From: Lutispora thermophila DSM 19022 | GTDB lineage: Bacteria; Bacillota; Clostridia; Lutisporales; Lutisporaceae | Assembly (NCBI RefSeq): GCF_900142105.1 | Contig: NZ_FQZS01000024.1 | Coordinates: 1 to 41,319, forward strand | Reading direction: 5' to 3' | DNA: 41,319 nucleotides | Shown: piece after piece, positions 1-6,966 of the stretch | Position numbering within the stretch: the first letter of the stretch is position 1 | Layout of the letters: every line of letters starts with the position of its first letter | Position numbers and translations under genes: made by a program | Notes under the pieces: generated by a model | What the model was told of the DNA's origin: nothing | The model's input: only the letters and a program-made list of their open reading frames with translations | The model's database searches: none

Positions 1-348
1 AATCTACTTTTTCGCGAATATGGCCATGGCTTTTTTTAGTATTTCATTTTCCTCTTCTAGCCTTGCTATCTTCTTTAACATGACTTGATAGTCGGCTGTT
101 GTCACGGTTTTATCTTTATCAATTACTACTGGTTTGGCTTTGTTTAACCATGTCACCATTGTTGATTTTGGTATGCCATATTCACGAGCTAAATCTGCTA
201 GCGGCTTTCCTGAATTATATAGCTCTACTATAGTATCTTTAAATTCTTTGGTGTAATGTTTTTGACCTCTTCCCATTGTAGACACTTCCTTTCACTTCTT
301 ATTTTAAATCGTTCGAACTTCTGTGTCTACAAAACTATACTAACACTA
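1..348 (-). mobile_element. IS3-family insertion sequence, 5' part, cut by the window edge
   Basis: The element runs out of the left edge. Its inner end is at 345-348: reading on the minus strand it starts TGTTAG, or TAGTGTTAG if the TAG shared by both copies belongs to the IS. It contains orfA of an IS3-type transposase; orfB and the other terminal repeat are outside. Bases 223-348 reappear exactly, inverted, at 41194-41319. It sits inside virB4 and supplies or abuts that gene's premature TAG. The target duplication cannot be read because only one flank is visible. Confidence 0.85.
4..276 (-). CDS. IS3-family transposase OrfA
   Basis: A 90-aa protein taken from the ATG at 276 (GGAAG upstream); an in-frame GTG three codons earlier is possible. 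It has the usual OrfA layout: an N-terminal helix-turn-helix of the HTH_Tnp_1 kind (YTKEFKDTIVELY, then LADLAREYGIPKSTMVTWL) and a C-terminal leucine-zipper-like coiled coil (LKKIARLEEENEILKKAMAIF). OrfA binds the IS ends and, in this family, is fused to the DDE integrase OrfB by a -1 frameshift. The gene ends GCG-AAA-AAG-TAG, an A-rich stretch where such a shift could occur, but OrfB lies beyond the edge so this cannot be confirmed. Confidence 0.85.
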   Translation of the reverse strand: MGRGQKHYTKEFKDTIVELYNSGKPLADLAREYGIPKSTMVTWLNKAKPVVIDKDKTVTTADYQVMLKKIARLEEENEILKKAMAIFAKK

Positions 349-1989
349 TGCGGTGCAGCGGTCGATGAGGGATTTTTGCTTTGCGCCCAGGTTCTGGCTG
401 CCAATCAACTGCTCGCACAGGGACAACACAAATTCGGATTTCAGGATGACGGGGTTTGCGCCGTCGCCGTAATCCCTGTTCATGTCCATGGCGTTGATGT
501 GGTTCGGGGAGGTGGCGGAAATATGGATGATCTCGCCGCCCATCGCCTTGACCAGCGACGAATACTCGCGCTCGGGATCAATCAGGATAATATCGTCATC
601 GCTGGACAGTATCTGATTGATGATTTCCCGCTTGGCGGTAAAGCTCTTGCCGGAGCCGGATACTCCTAATATAAAGCTGTTGCCGTTTAAGAGCAGCTTG
701 CGGTTGGCGATAATCATATTCTTGGAAATCACATTCTGCCCGTAGTAGATGCCGCCGCTGTGGGAGATTTCCTGTGCGCGGAAGGGAATGAACACCGCAG
801 TGCTTTCGGTGGTCAGCGTCCGGATGGCGTCTATTTTCCGCAGGCCGTAGGGCAGCGCCGTGTTCAGTCCGTCCATCTGCTGGAAGGTCAGGGTGGAGAA
901 TTGGCAGAGGTGCTTCCGTGCGGTGGTGAACAGGGTTTCGGTGTCGCTGTCAAGCTGCTCCTTGCTGTCCGCAATGTGCACCATTGTCAGGACGGCAAAC
1001 ATCATCCGCTGGTCGCGGGTGGTCAGGTCGTCGAGGAATTCCTTGCTTTCCTTTCGCTGCTGCTCCATATCATAGGGGACGACGGCGGAAAAATTGTTGT
1101 TCTGGTTCTGCCGCCGCTGCCAGTTGGTGATGTTGGTTTCCACGCCCAAAAGGCGGTTTTCCACCTCCCGCACGGCTTCGTCCGTGGGGATAGGGATGAT
1201 GTCCAGGGACAGCATCATATTGCGGTTTAAATCACAAAGCTCGGACACCATGCTGTCCTTGATGTAGCTGGCAAACTCCCGCAGGAAAATGACGCGCCCA
1301 TATTTGCTTCCCATGCGGAAGTGGTCCTTTTCAAATTCAAAGGTGTCGGGGCAGATATAGTCCTTGAAATCATGTCCTTTTCTCATGATGGCGGACAGGT
1401 CGAAATGGAAGTCCGTTTCCTCGCCGGCGCGGAAAAAATCATGCAGGATTCTAAGACGGTCGGTGGCGTCCAGCTCCACGCATTTTGAGCCCAGGCGGGA
1501 GAAATGGGTGATAAGGTCGGTGCCGATGCGGGAGAAGTAGTTCCGTGCTTCCTCAATGTTCTTTTTCATCACCGACACGGTGACATACTTATCCTGCACA
1601 ATGCTGTTTGCGCCTGTGGCCTTATCCATAAGCATTTGATTGTACTCCCTGCGATACTCATCCAGGCCGTCATATTTTAACGGAATGAGGATGGAGCTTT
1701 CAAAGTCCGCTTTGTTTAAGCGGCGGTTGTTGATGGTGATTTTGGTGGTGGCTCCGCTGTCAAAGGAATTGAGAAGCTCCGAATAGGACAAAAACATCGC
1801 TTCCTTGTCCTCCTTGGACGCCACCGCGTAATTGATGTCCTCGAAGCGAAAGGATTTGGAAAACTTGTTGCCTACCCGGAAAATCCCGTCCGGCCAGATG
1901 GCGCGGATAGGGATGGCCTGCTGGACGCCTCTGGGGACGACAAACCTTTCCTTATCCTGCTTCATGATTTTTTGCAGGGTCTTAATCAT
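346..1989 (-). CDS. VirB4/TraE-type conjugation ATPase, truncated by IS insertion
   Basis: The ATPase that powers type IV secretion in Tn1549/CTn-type elements. The visible part is about 547 aa from the ATG at 1989, which follows an AAGGAGG site and overlaps the PrgI stop by 8 bases; an ATG at 2043 with no good RBS is less likely. The N-terminal VirB4 domain is present, followed by Walker A (GVSGSGKS, about residues 441-448) and an ILIDPEREY segment. The protein then stops at DRCTA with a TAG at 346-348, exactly where the IS begins. Homologs are about 800 aa, so roughly 250 residues of the motor domain are missing, including later nucleotide-binding motifs. Unless the rest is restored elsewhere, this copy should not support conjugation. 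Confidence 0.9.
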   Translation of the reverse strand: MIKTLQKIMKQDKERFVVPRGVQQAIPIRAIWPDGIFRVGNKFSKSFRFEDINYAVASKEDKEAMFLSYSELLNSFDSGATTKITINNRRLNKADFESSILIPLKYDGLDEYRREYNQMLMDKATGANSIVQDKYVTVSVMKKNIEEARNYFSRIGTDLITHFSRLGSKCVELDATDRLRILHDFFRAGEETDFHFDLSAIMRKGHDFKDYICPDTFEFEKDHFRMGSKYGRVIFLREFASYIKDSMVSELCDLNRNMMLSLDIIPIPTDEAVREVENRLLGVETNITNWQRRQNQNNNFSAVVPYDMEQQRKESKEFLDDLTTRDQRMMFAVLTMVHIADSKEQLDSDTETLFTTARKHLCQFSTLTFQQMDGLNTALPYGLRKIDAIRTLTTESTAVFIPFRAQEISHSGGIYYGQNVISKNMIIANRKLLLNGNSFILGVSGSGKSFTAKREIINQILSSDDDIILIDPEREYSSLVKAMGGEIIHISATSPNHINAMDMNRDYGDGANPVILKSEFVLSLCEQLIGSQNLGAKQKSLIDRCTA

Positions 1990-2347
1990 GGCGTTTCCAT
2001 TCCTCCTTTTCACGATTCGCGATAACGTTTTTAAGTGCCTCATAGTAGATGTTGGTCGGATAAAAGGTCAGCTTTTTGGGCATGAGGAACTCCGATTTGA
2101 TGTACGCCCATAAAAACTGTTCCGCCGTCATGCCGTGGTACTTGATAAAGCCCAGGGCCGCAAAGGGGAAAGCCCCCAAAACGCACATCCAGCTCACGGT
2201 CTCCGTGCCGAAGAAGCTCCGAAGGCCGAAATAGATGCCGATGGCCACGCCCACGGCCAGGACAGAAAAAATGAACTGCCGTAAGGACAGTCCAAAAAAC
2301 ATGCTTTCGGTATAATCCCGGATTTCCCGGTTAATCTTTACTTCCAA
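1982..2347 (-). CDS. PrgI-family T4SS membrane protein
   Basis: A short inner-membrane component of Gram-positive conjugation channels, comparable in position and size to VirB3. The protein is about 121 aa: an N-terminal VKINREIRDYTESMFFGLSLRQ signature, two adjacent membrane segments (FIFSVLAVGVAIGIYFGL and WMCVLGAFPFAALGFI), then a cytoplasmic tail. There is no ATG start. Two TTG codons lie at 2353 and 2347; the second is better spaced from the GGAGGTGA site and gives the family's usual N-terminus. Its stop overlaps the virB4 start, as expected for coupled genes. In related elements TrbL lies immediately upstream; here a 1.1-kb regulatory cassette intervenes. Confidence 0.88.
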   Translation of the reverse strand: MEVKINREIRDYTESMFFGLSLRQFIFSVLAVGVAIGIYFGLRSFFGTETVSWMCVLGAFPFAALGFIKYHGMTAEQFLWAYIKSEFLMPKKLTFYPTNIYYEALKNVIANREKEEWKRHD

Positions 2348-2407
2348 AAACAATCACCTCCAAATAAGAATAGCGCCTCTTAACGTAGCACCATCAGATT
2401 GTTTGTT

Positions 2408-2605
2408 TTATCGCTCTTGTTGATTTTTACTATACTTTTCTTTCTCTTTTTGTATCTTAACTACCAATGAGTCAACCTTGCGGTTCTGTTCAATAACTGC
2501 CTCATCTACTGTGAGAGGGGCGCCTTTATTCAAAGCTTCACTTATAAGCTTGTTAAGTTTTTCCTTCTCTTTTTCCAGTTTTTCTTTGAGAGTCTCCTGT
2601 TTCAT
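2408..2605 (-). CDS. Small coiled-coil protein, Spo0E-like (tentative)
   Basis: A 65-aa, highly charged protein with an AAAGGAGG site before its ATG. It reads as two helices joined by a short turn (EKEKEKLNKLISEAL, turn GAPL, then IEQNRKVDSLVVKIQKEKEK). This is the size and pattern of Spo0E-like aspartyl-phosphate phosphatases, which remove phosphate from Spo0A in spore formers; VDSLV would be the counterpart of the SQELDxLI signature, although the Ser-Gln is missing. The resemblance is by eye only, and it may simply be a small coiled-coil protein. It is transcribed divergently from the XRE regulator and has a good promoter overlapped by two putative operators, so it is probably a target of that regulator. 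Confidence 0.55.
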   Translation of the reverse strand: MKQETLKEKLEKEKEKLNKLISEALNKGAPLTVDEAVIEQNRKVDSLVVKIQKEKEKYSKNQQER

Positions 2606-2649
2606 GCTGAAACCTCCTTTGCTTATTTACGTTAATGAATCCTTATCTT

Positions 2650-2752
2650 AACGTTATACCGTTAGTATAAATTACCTCTTAATCTGTATCAACGGTATTC
2701 CGTTAACTATTTACCTGATAAATTGATAAGCTTTGATTAACGGAATAACGTT
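2650..2752. promoter_or_regulatory. Three AACG-N6-CGTT operator-like palindromes in a divergent intergenic region
   Basis: Three sites share inverted AACG/CGTT half-sites with a 6-base spacer: 2650-2663, 2691-2704 and 2739-2752. The middle one is a longer palindrome (AACGG-TATT-CCGTT). Centres are 41 and 48 bases apart. The first lies just downstream of the -10 of the minus-strand promoter, the second overlaps its -35, and the third is just upstream of the XRE gene's ribosome-binding site. This suggests the XRE protein binds them to repress both directions. Confidence 0.7.
2664..2692 (-). promoter_or_regulatory. Promoter of the Spo0E-like gene
   Basis: On the minus strand: -35 TTGATA (2687-2692), 17-base spacer, -10 TATACT (2664-2669), each one mismatch from the sigma-A consensus. 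The predicted start is about 50 bases before the 2605 ATG. Two of the three AACG-N6-CGTT sites touch it. Confidence 0.65.
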
Positions 2753-2766
2753 TAAGAGGTGGTAGA

Positions 2767-3009
2767 ATGAATATTTCTCAAGCGGTTGTAAAACGCATTG
2801 AAGGGTTGTGCAGGGAACGGAACCTGACAATCAATGCTCTCAGCAACATTTCAGGCGTCACGCAATCAACTGTAAACGATATTGTGAGCGGCAAGACATA
2901 TAATGCGGGAATTGTCACCATCAAAAAGCTGTGTGACGGACTCGGAATCAGCGTGCGTGAATTTTTTGACTGTGATTTGTTTTCCAATCTGGAGCAGGAG
3001 ATAAAATAG
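2767..3009 (+). CDS. XRE-family helix-turn-helix regulator
   Basis: An 80-aa Cro/CI-type DNA-binding protein that is essentially one HTH_3 domain: LTINALSNISGVTQSTVNDIVSGK forms the helix-turn-helix, followed by VTIKKLCDGLGISVREFF, typical of short XRE repressors. The start at 2767 follows AAGAGGTGG. It is one of the few plus-strand genes, divergent from the Spo0E-like gene and followed by a membrane-protein gene. The three palindromes upstream are its likely binding sites, so it probably controls both itself and the divergent gene. There is no ligand or protease domain, so the inducing signal must come from elsewhere, possibly the membrane protein downstream. Confidence 0.85.
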   Translation: MNISQAVVKRIEGLCRERNLTINALSNISGVTQSTVNDIVSGKTYNAGIVTIKKLCDGLGISVREFFDCDLFSNLEQEIK

Positions 3010-3092
3010 CCTGTAATTGGGACACCCTTCCATTTCTTTTTTCCATGTGCGATAATGGGAATATACAGACTGCGTGGAAAGGAGTGTCCAAT

Positions 3093-3503
3093 ATGCCAAT
3101 CGCGGCAGTTATTTCCCTTTGCCTTACGGCGGGATTGCTTATTCTCTCTTTTATATTTAAAGCAGCCGGTAAAATTCGGCTGACGATTCCCATTCTTTGC
3201 TTCCTGCTGTTCAGTACCGTGCTGAACAAGTGGGCAGGAGAACATGAGACTTTAGCATTCATCATTCTTTTCTCGATGCTTGGCTTGACCATGTTAAGTT
3301 GGATTGTATCGCTTATAAAGGCGATACGGCGCAAACGTGACGAGAAATACCTTGAAGATGACGTCGCATGGCAAATCCGGCGGGCAAGAGAGATGGGCGT
3401 ACCTCTTGACAAAATTCTGTTTAACGAGCATGGGGATTTGCTTGATCCAAGAACAGGGGAACCTGTTGTTTATGGGGAGGGTGTTCAGTTCAAGGGTATA
3501 TGA
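3093..3503 (+). CDS. Small membrane protein of unknown function
   Basis: A 136-aa protein from the ATG at 3093, which has a GGAAAGGAG site; an upstream in-frame ATG at 3045 lacks one. Three predicted membrane helices (AVISLCLTAGLLILSFIF; LTIPILCFLLFSTVL; LAFIILFSMLGLTMLSWIV) are followed by a basic stretch (IRRKRDEK) and a soluble, probably cytoplasmic tail of about 50 residues. I do not recognise the family. It lies 84 bases after the XRE gene on the same strand, so the two may form a sensor-regulator unit. It is convergent with the TrbL-like gene, with only 30 bases between the stops and only a weak hairpin (CGGG/CCCG, about 3518-3533). Confidence 0.65.
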   Translation: MPIAAVISLCLTAGLLILSFIFKAAGKIRLTIPILCFLLFSTVLNKWAGEHETLAFIILFSMLGLTMLSWIVSLIKAIRRKRDEKYLEDDVAWQIRRAREMGVPLDKILFNEHGDLLDPRTGEPVVYGEGVQFKGI

Positions 3504-3533
3504 CGATACCGGGCAATAATACCCGACTTCTCT

Positions 3534-4376
3534 TTATAATCCAAATATCATCTCTCGCACCACCCGGTCGGCCATTTTCACCGCGCCTACCAGCACCAGC
3601 ATGTTGAAAATCAGCTCCCCTACATAGGACCACACCATCGTGACGGCACTGGCGCTGGTGTCTACCACCGGGGGGGAGGACGCAAAGACGGAAAAGATGA
3701 CGCAGGCCAGGACAATGATCGCTCCTTCCAGACACACGGCGGCATAGCCTTTCAAAAAGGCTTTGCCGATGCTCTGGCTTGGTTCTCCGGCAAAGGAGGC
3801 CAGAGGCACCGGGGCGATGGCGGTATATAAATACAATTTAAAAAACCGGCCATACACCGTCAGGATCATAATGAAGGAAAACACCGTGATGAACAGTCCG
3901 CCGATGAGCGTTACCGCCCACAGCGGGATGCTTTCGAAAAATCCGCAGTTTTGAATGGCCTGCACAATGGTGTCCGGCAGGACGGTTTGAGTGGCCGTCC
4001 CTAACCCTGAGCTTCTCATGATGGTGGAGATAATCCCCTGCACGATGTTGAACAGAGCCATCATCAGCTCCAGCCCGTAGGTAACGACGCCTTTGGCCAG
4101 GGCAAAACGTATGAACAGCTTCAACGCTTGTTCCGGCCTTTTGACTTCGGCAAAGCTGCCGCAGGTTTTCACCACACCGATGACGAAAAACAGCACCAGC
4201 AGGGCAAGACCGACGGCCTGCAGCGCTCCGTGGATATTCACAATGACGTTCCAGATGCCGCCGCCTTTAAATTCCGTGGGGGATTGGGCCACAAGCTGCC
4301 AGATTTCCGACAGCTTGTTATTCCAGGTTTCCAGAGCATTGTTTAGATTATCAATTACCCAGTTGCCGCTTCCCAA
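3534..4376 (-). CDS. TrbL/VirB6-like conjugation channel protein (CD0411-like)
   Basis: A 280-aa polytopic membrane protein with about five to six hydrophobic segments (for example LQAVGLALLVLFFVIGVV, IPLWAVTLIGGLFITVFSFIM, AVCLEGAIIVLACVIFSVF, ELIFNMLVLVGAV). It matches the VirB6/TrbL-type component of Gram-positive ICEs by size, topology and position between Maff2 and PrgI. The extracytoplasmic N-terminus carries NALETWNNKLSEIW, usual in this group. The start is a TTG at 4376 spaced well from GAGGTGAG. In VirB6 systems this protein forms the inner-membrane translocation pore. It is followed by a plus-strand cassette rather than directly by PrgI. Confidence 0.85.
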   Translation of the reverse strand: MGSGNWVIDNLNNALETWNNKLSEIWQLVAQSPTEFKGGGIWNVIVNIHGALQAVGLALLVLFFVIGVVKTCGSFAEVKRPEQALKLFIRFALAKGVVTYGLELMMALFNIVQGIISTIMRSSGLGTATQTVLPDTIVQAIQNCGFFESIPLWAVTLIGGLFITVFSFIMILTVYGRFFKLYLYTAIAPVPLASFAGEPSQSIGKAFLKGYAAVCLEGAIIVLACVIFSVFASSPPVVDTSASAVTMVWSYVGELIFNMLVLVGAVKMADRVVREMIFGL

Positions 4377-4395
4377 ATAAACTCACCTCATTTCC

Positions 4396-4431
4396 AAGAC
4401 AAAGCCCGCGTATGAAGCGCGGGCCTGTCTT
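4396..4431. promoter_or_regulatory. Intergenic hairpin between small T4SS gene and trbL-like gene
   Basis: Perfect 7-base arms GCCCGCG (4404-4410) and CGCGGGC (4418-4424), extended outward by AAGACA/TGTCTT after a small internal loop. No clear U-tract follows on either strand, so it is more likely an mRNA processing or stability element, or a weak attenuator, than a full terminator. Confidence 0.5.
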
Positions 4432-4439
4432 TACGATCG

Positions 4440-4667
4440 TTACCGGCATGGTTCATCCCTGCCGGGCAATTTGTCCCTGATGACGCCATACTTGTCATCC
4501 ACATAAAATTTATTGACAAACGGGTTGTAGATTGCATGGCACTTTACGCCGTTATATTCGGCAAGATAATCGTTGTCACCCAGCCTTTTGAGGATGGTAG
4601 CTTCCCGCAGTTCGCCGTTTAGTGAATGAATGTGCATTTTTTCAGTAATCGGGAATTTACTAAACAT
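4440..4667 (-). CDS. Small conserved ICE protein of unknown function
   Basis: A 75-aa soluble protein starting at the ATG at 4667, 12 bases after an AGGAGG site that overlaps the Maff2 stop region. It is rich in aromatic and charged residues (MFSKFPITEKMHIHSL; YLAEYNGVKCHAIYNPFV; FYVDDKYGVI), with a likely small beta-rich fold and no membrane segment. A longer in-frame start at 4991 would run through the Maff2 gene in another frame and has no RBS at the right place. It sits between the Maff2 and TrbL-like genes. I recognise the sequence type from related elements but no function is known to me. Confidence 0.7.
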   Translation of the reverse strand: MFSKFPITEKMHIHSLNGELREATILKRLGDNDYLAEYNGVKCHAIYNPFVNKFYVDDKYGVIRDKLPGRDEPCR

Positions 4668-4675
4668 TGTTGCGA

Positions 4676-4984
4676 TCAACCTCCTGTAATGAGATTCAGA
4701 ATTTCTTTGGCAAAAGTTATAATTACGCCGCCGGCAAGGGTCAGGAAGCCGTTGGCCCTCTGGGACGGGTCGTGGGATTTGAGGGAAAGGCCGATCTGCA
4801 CGATGCCGAAACCCAGCAGGATCAGACCGATGGCCCGGATCAGCCCGAATATGAAGTTGGACAGGTTGTTGACGACGGTCAGCGGGTCGTCGGCCGCATA
4901 GGCGGGTGCGGTAAAGAAAGTCATCACCAGCACCAATGCGCAGCAAACGGCGAATGTCCTTTTGGTTTTGTTGGAAATTTTCAT
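4676..4984 (-). CDS. Maff2-family small membrane protein of the T4SS
   Basis: A 102-aa protein with a signal-like N-terminus (TKRTFAVCCALVLVMTFFTAPAYA) and two further hydrophobic segments (LIRAIGLILLGFGIVQIGLSL and GFLTLAGGVIITFAKEIL). This is the Maff2 family, found almost only in conjugative elements of Clostridia. Its topology, two helices after a cleavable leader, resembles VirB2-type pilins, so a pilin-like channel subunit is a reasonable inference. The ATG at 4984 is preceded by AGGAGG. It lies directly after virD4 and before the TrbL-like channel protein. Confidence 0.88.
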   Translation of the reverse strand: MKISNKTKRTFAVCCALVLVMTFFTAPAYAADDPLTVVNNLSNFIFGLIRAIGLILLGFGIVQIGLSLKSHDPSQRANGFLTLAGGVIITFAKEILNLITGG

Positions 4985-5009
4985 GAATCATACCTCCTGA
5001 TTTTTGTTA

Positions 5010-6773
5010 TTAGGATTGAAGCATTGCTTCGAGTTCTTCCTCGGAGAGAAGCTCATAATCGCTTTCTTCGTTTAAGGCTACGGCTTTCCAGTCCAGGGCG
5101 TTTTCCGCGCCGCCATGCCGGAAGGGTTGGCTGCCGCCGTCAACGGTCAGCTTCAAATTTGGGTGTTTTAAGATATCGTACTTGCCGTCCATCACTGCCC
5201 GTTCTCCCCGGATGAACAGCAGGGCAAAGCGGTTGTCCAGCATCCGCACCTCATCGGGGGTCAGAAGCTCCCGGCCGGACTGCTGGTAATTGGTGGAGTA
5301 GCTTCCGTTCCTGCCTTTGCTCAGTCCGTAGGTGTTGGTGTCGATGGTTTCCTTGCCTAAAAGCTCGGACACATACTTGTGGGTGGACTGCTCGTTGCCG
5401 CCCAGGTACAGGAATTCGTCGCAGTTTCCCACGATGGATTCCCAGGTGTCTTTGAACAAGGCTTTTAATTGCGCCAGGTTTTGCAGGATGATGGACACCG
5501 ATATTTCCCTTGAACGCATGGTGGAAAGCAGCTTGTCAAACTCATCCGGCAGGGCGACATTCGCAAACTCATCCATGACAAAATGGACATGGACGGGCAG
5601 GCGGCCTCCGTACTTATAGTCGGCAAGGTACATGAGGCTTTGGAAAAGCTGGGTGTAGAGCATGCCGACAATGAAGTTGAAGCTGCTGTCGTTGTCGGGT
5701 ATCACAGCAAAGAGCGCTGTCTTTTTCTCCCCGATGGAGGACAGCTCCATTTCGTCCACCGTAGTGATCCCTGCAAGGGAGGACAGGTTAAACTTTTCCA
5801 GCCGGACGCCCAAGCCGATCAGAATGGATTTGGCGGTTTTGCCCGCAGCCAGCTTGAAGATGTTGTACTGCTTGACAGCCAGGTGCTCCGGTTCCCGCAT
5901 TTCCAGCCGTTCAAACAGCTCGTCAAGGGGGCTTTGATAGGTTTCGTCATCCTCCCGGACTTCAGCGGCGGCGATCATTTCCATGACCATCGGAAAATTC
6001 TGTTCTTCCTTCGGCGCTTCATAGAGAAGATAGAGAATAAGCGCCTCCAGCAGTGCGGTTTCGGAACGTTCCCAGAAGGGGTCGTTGGTGTTGCTGCCTT
6101 TCGGCGTAGTGTTTCTGATTAAGTTTGTTACAAGCTTTAATACGTCCTTGTCGTCTCTGAGATAGGCAAAGGGATTGTAGCAGTGGGACAGGTGCATGTT
6201 GATTAAATCCAGCACCTTGATTTCATAGCCCTTTGCTTTGAGCAGGTTCCCCGTGTCCCGCAGGATTTCGCCTTTTGGGTCGAGGACGACAAAGGAGGTA
6301 TTGGCCTGCATTACGTTTGGCTTCGCGTAAAACCGGGTCTTGCCGGAGCCGGAACCGCCCACCACCATGACATTCAGGTTGCGCCGGTGCTTCCGGCCGT
6401 CCAGACCGACGCGGACGTTCTGTGTAAGGATTTTGTTTTTCTGCGGGTCTTTGTCCCGGTACTTTTTATTGACAGCTGCCGCGCCGCCCCAGCGGGCGCT
6501 GCCGTGTTCCTCCCTCCGCCGGTAATTGCGCCTGGTGGAAAGGTAAATCCCGATGCTCATGCCGTAGGCAGTTATAAACAGCAGGATGCATTTAGGCGTG
6601 TCGGCCACCCATTGGATGTCGAACGGATTGTTCATTGCCGCCGTGAGATTGGCAAGGATTTCGGGAAGTCCGCCGGAAAGAGAAGGGGCGGTCAATAATG
6701 CCGCCCATACCACAGGGATTAAAAAAACCGCAAAGAGTATCAGGTTGCTCCTTGCGGTTTCATCGCGCCTCAT
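5010..6773 (-). CDS. VirD4/TraG-family type IV coupling protein
   Basis: A 587-aa coupling ATPase that brings the relaxase-DNA complex to the secretion channel. Two N-terminal membrane helices (LILFAVFLIPVVWAALLTAP and CILLFITAYGMSIGIYL) lead into the RecA-like domain: Walker A VVGGSGSGKTRF (about residues 137-147), Walker B FVMDEFANVALP (about 396-407), and the TraG C-terminal GEGAVMDG-like segment (RGERAVMDGKYD). The start chosen is the ATG at 6773 with AGGAG upstream; an ATG 39 bases further out lacks a site. It overlaps the preceding small gene by 14 bases. The acidic C-terminal tail (NEESDYELLSEEELEAML) may serve as a docking surface. Intact. Confidence 0.92.
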   Translation of the reverse strand: MRRDETARSNLILFAVFLIPVVWAALLTAPSLSGGLPEILANLTAAMNNPFDIQWVADTPKCILLFITAYGMSIGIYLSTRRNYRRREEHGSARWGGAAAVNKKYRDKDPQKNKILTQNVRVGLDGRKHRRNLNVMVVGGSGSGKTRFYAKPNVMQANTSFVVLDPKGEILRDTGNLLKAKGYEIKVLDLINMHLSHCYNPFAYLRDDKDVLKLVTNLIRNTTPKGSNTNDPFWERSETALLEALILYLLYEAPKEEQNFPMVMEMIAAAEVREDDETYQSPLDELFERLEMREPEHLAVKQYNIFKLAAGKTAKSILIGLGVRLEKFNLSSLAGITTVDEMELSSIGEKKTALFAVIPDNDSSFNFIVGMLYTQLFQSLMYLADYKYGGRLPVHVHFVMDEFANVALPDEFDKLLSTMRSREISVSIILQNLAQLKALFKDTWESIVGNCDEFLYLGGNEQSTHKYVSELLGKETIDTNTYGLSKGRNGSYSTNYQQSGRELLTPDEVRMLDNRFALLFIRGERAVMDGKYDILKHPNLKLTVDGGSQPFRHGGAENALDWKAVALNEESDYELLSEEELEAMLQS

Positions 6774-6951
6774 CGTGGCTCCTGCGCTTTTGTTTTTTGG
6801 TCGGGGCGTCAATGGTTTTTAAAAGCAGCTCGTCCACGGCGTCGGTGGGCCGTTCTTCTTTAATCAGGTCGTTTCTGAGCTCGTTTAAGGCGTTCACCAC
6901 AACGCCGTATTCGTAGTCGTCCAGGGTAAGCACCCTTTCTTCTTCCTTCAT
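6760..6951 (-). CDS. Small conserved ICE protein of unknown function
   Basis: A 63-aa charged protein, ATG at 6951 after AGGAGGGATTG; a TTG two codons upstream is the alternative. It is predicted to be mostly helical (LDDYEYGVVVNALNELRNDLIKEE) with a basic C-terminus (TKKQKRRSHDEAR). It lies between the ArdC/LtrC-like and coupling-protein genes and overlaps the latter, so it is in the transfer operon and translationally coupled to VirD4. Small proteins of this type occur at this position in related elements; the function is unknown to me. Confidence 0.7.
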   Translation of the reverse strand: MKEEERVLTLDDYEYGVVVNALNELRNDLIKEERPTDAVDELLLKTIDAPTKKQKRRSHDEAR

Positions 6952-6966
6952 GGGCAATCCCTCCTA

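Noticed and set aside
3518-3533. Small CGGG/CCCG hairpin between the convergent membrane-protein and trbL-like genes
   Set aside because: Four-pair stem and broken T-run; too weak to call a terminator.
4440-4991. A 183-codon frame covering the Maff2 gene and the 75-aa gene
   Set aside because: Its first half is an out-of-frame shadow of Maff2; the real start with RBS is at 4667.
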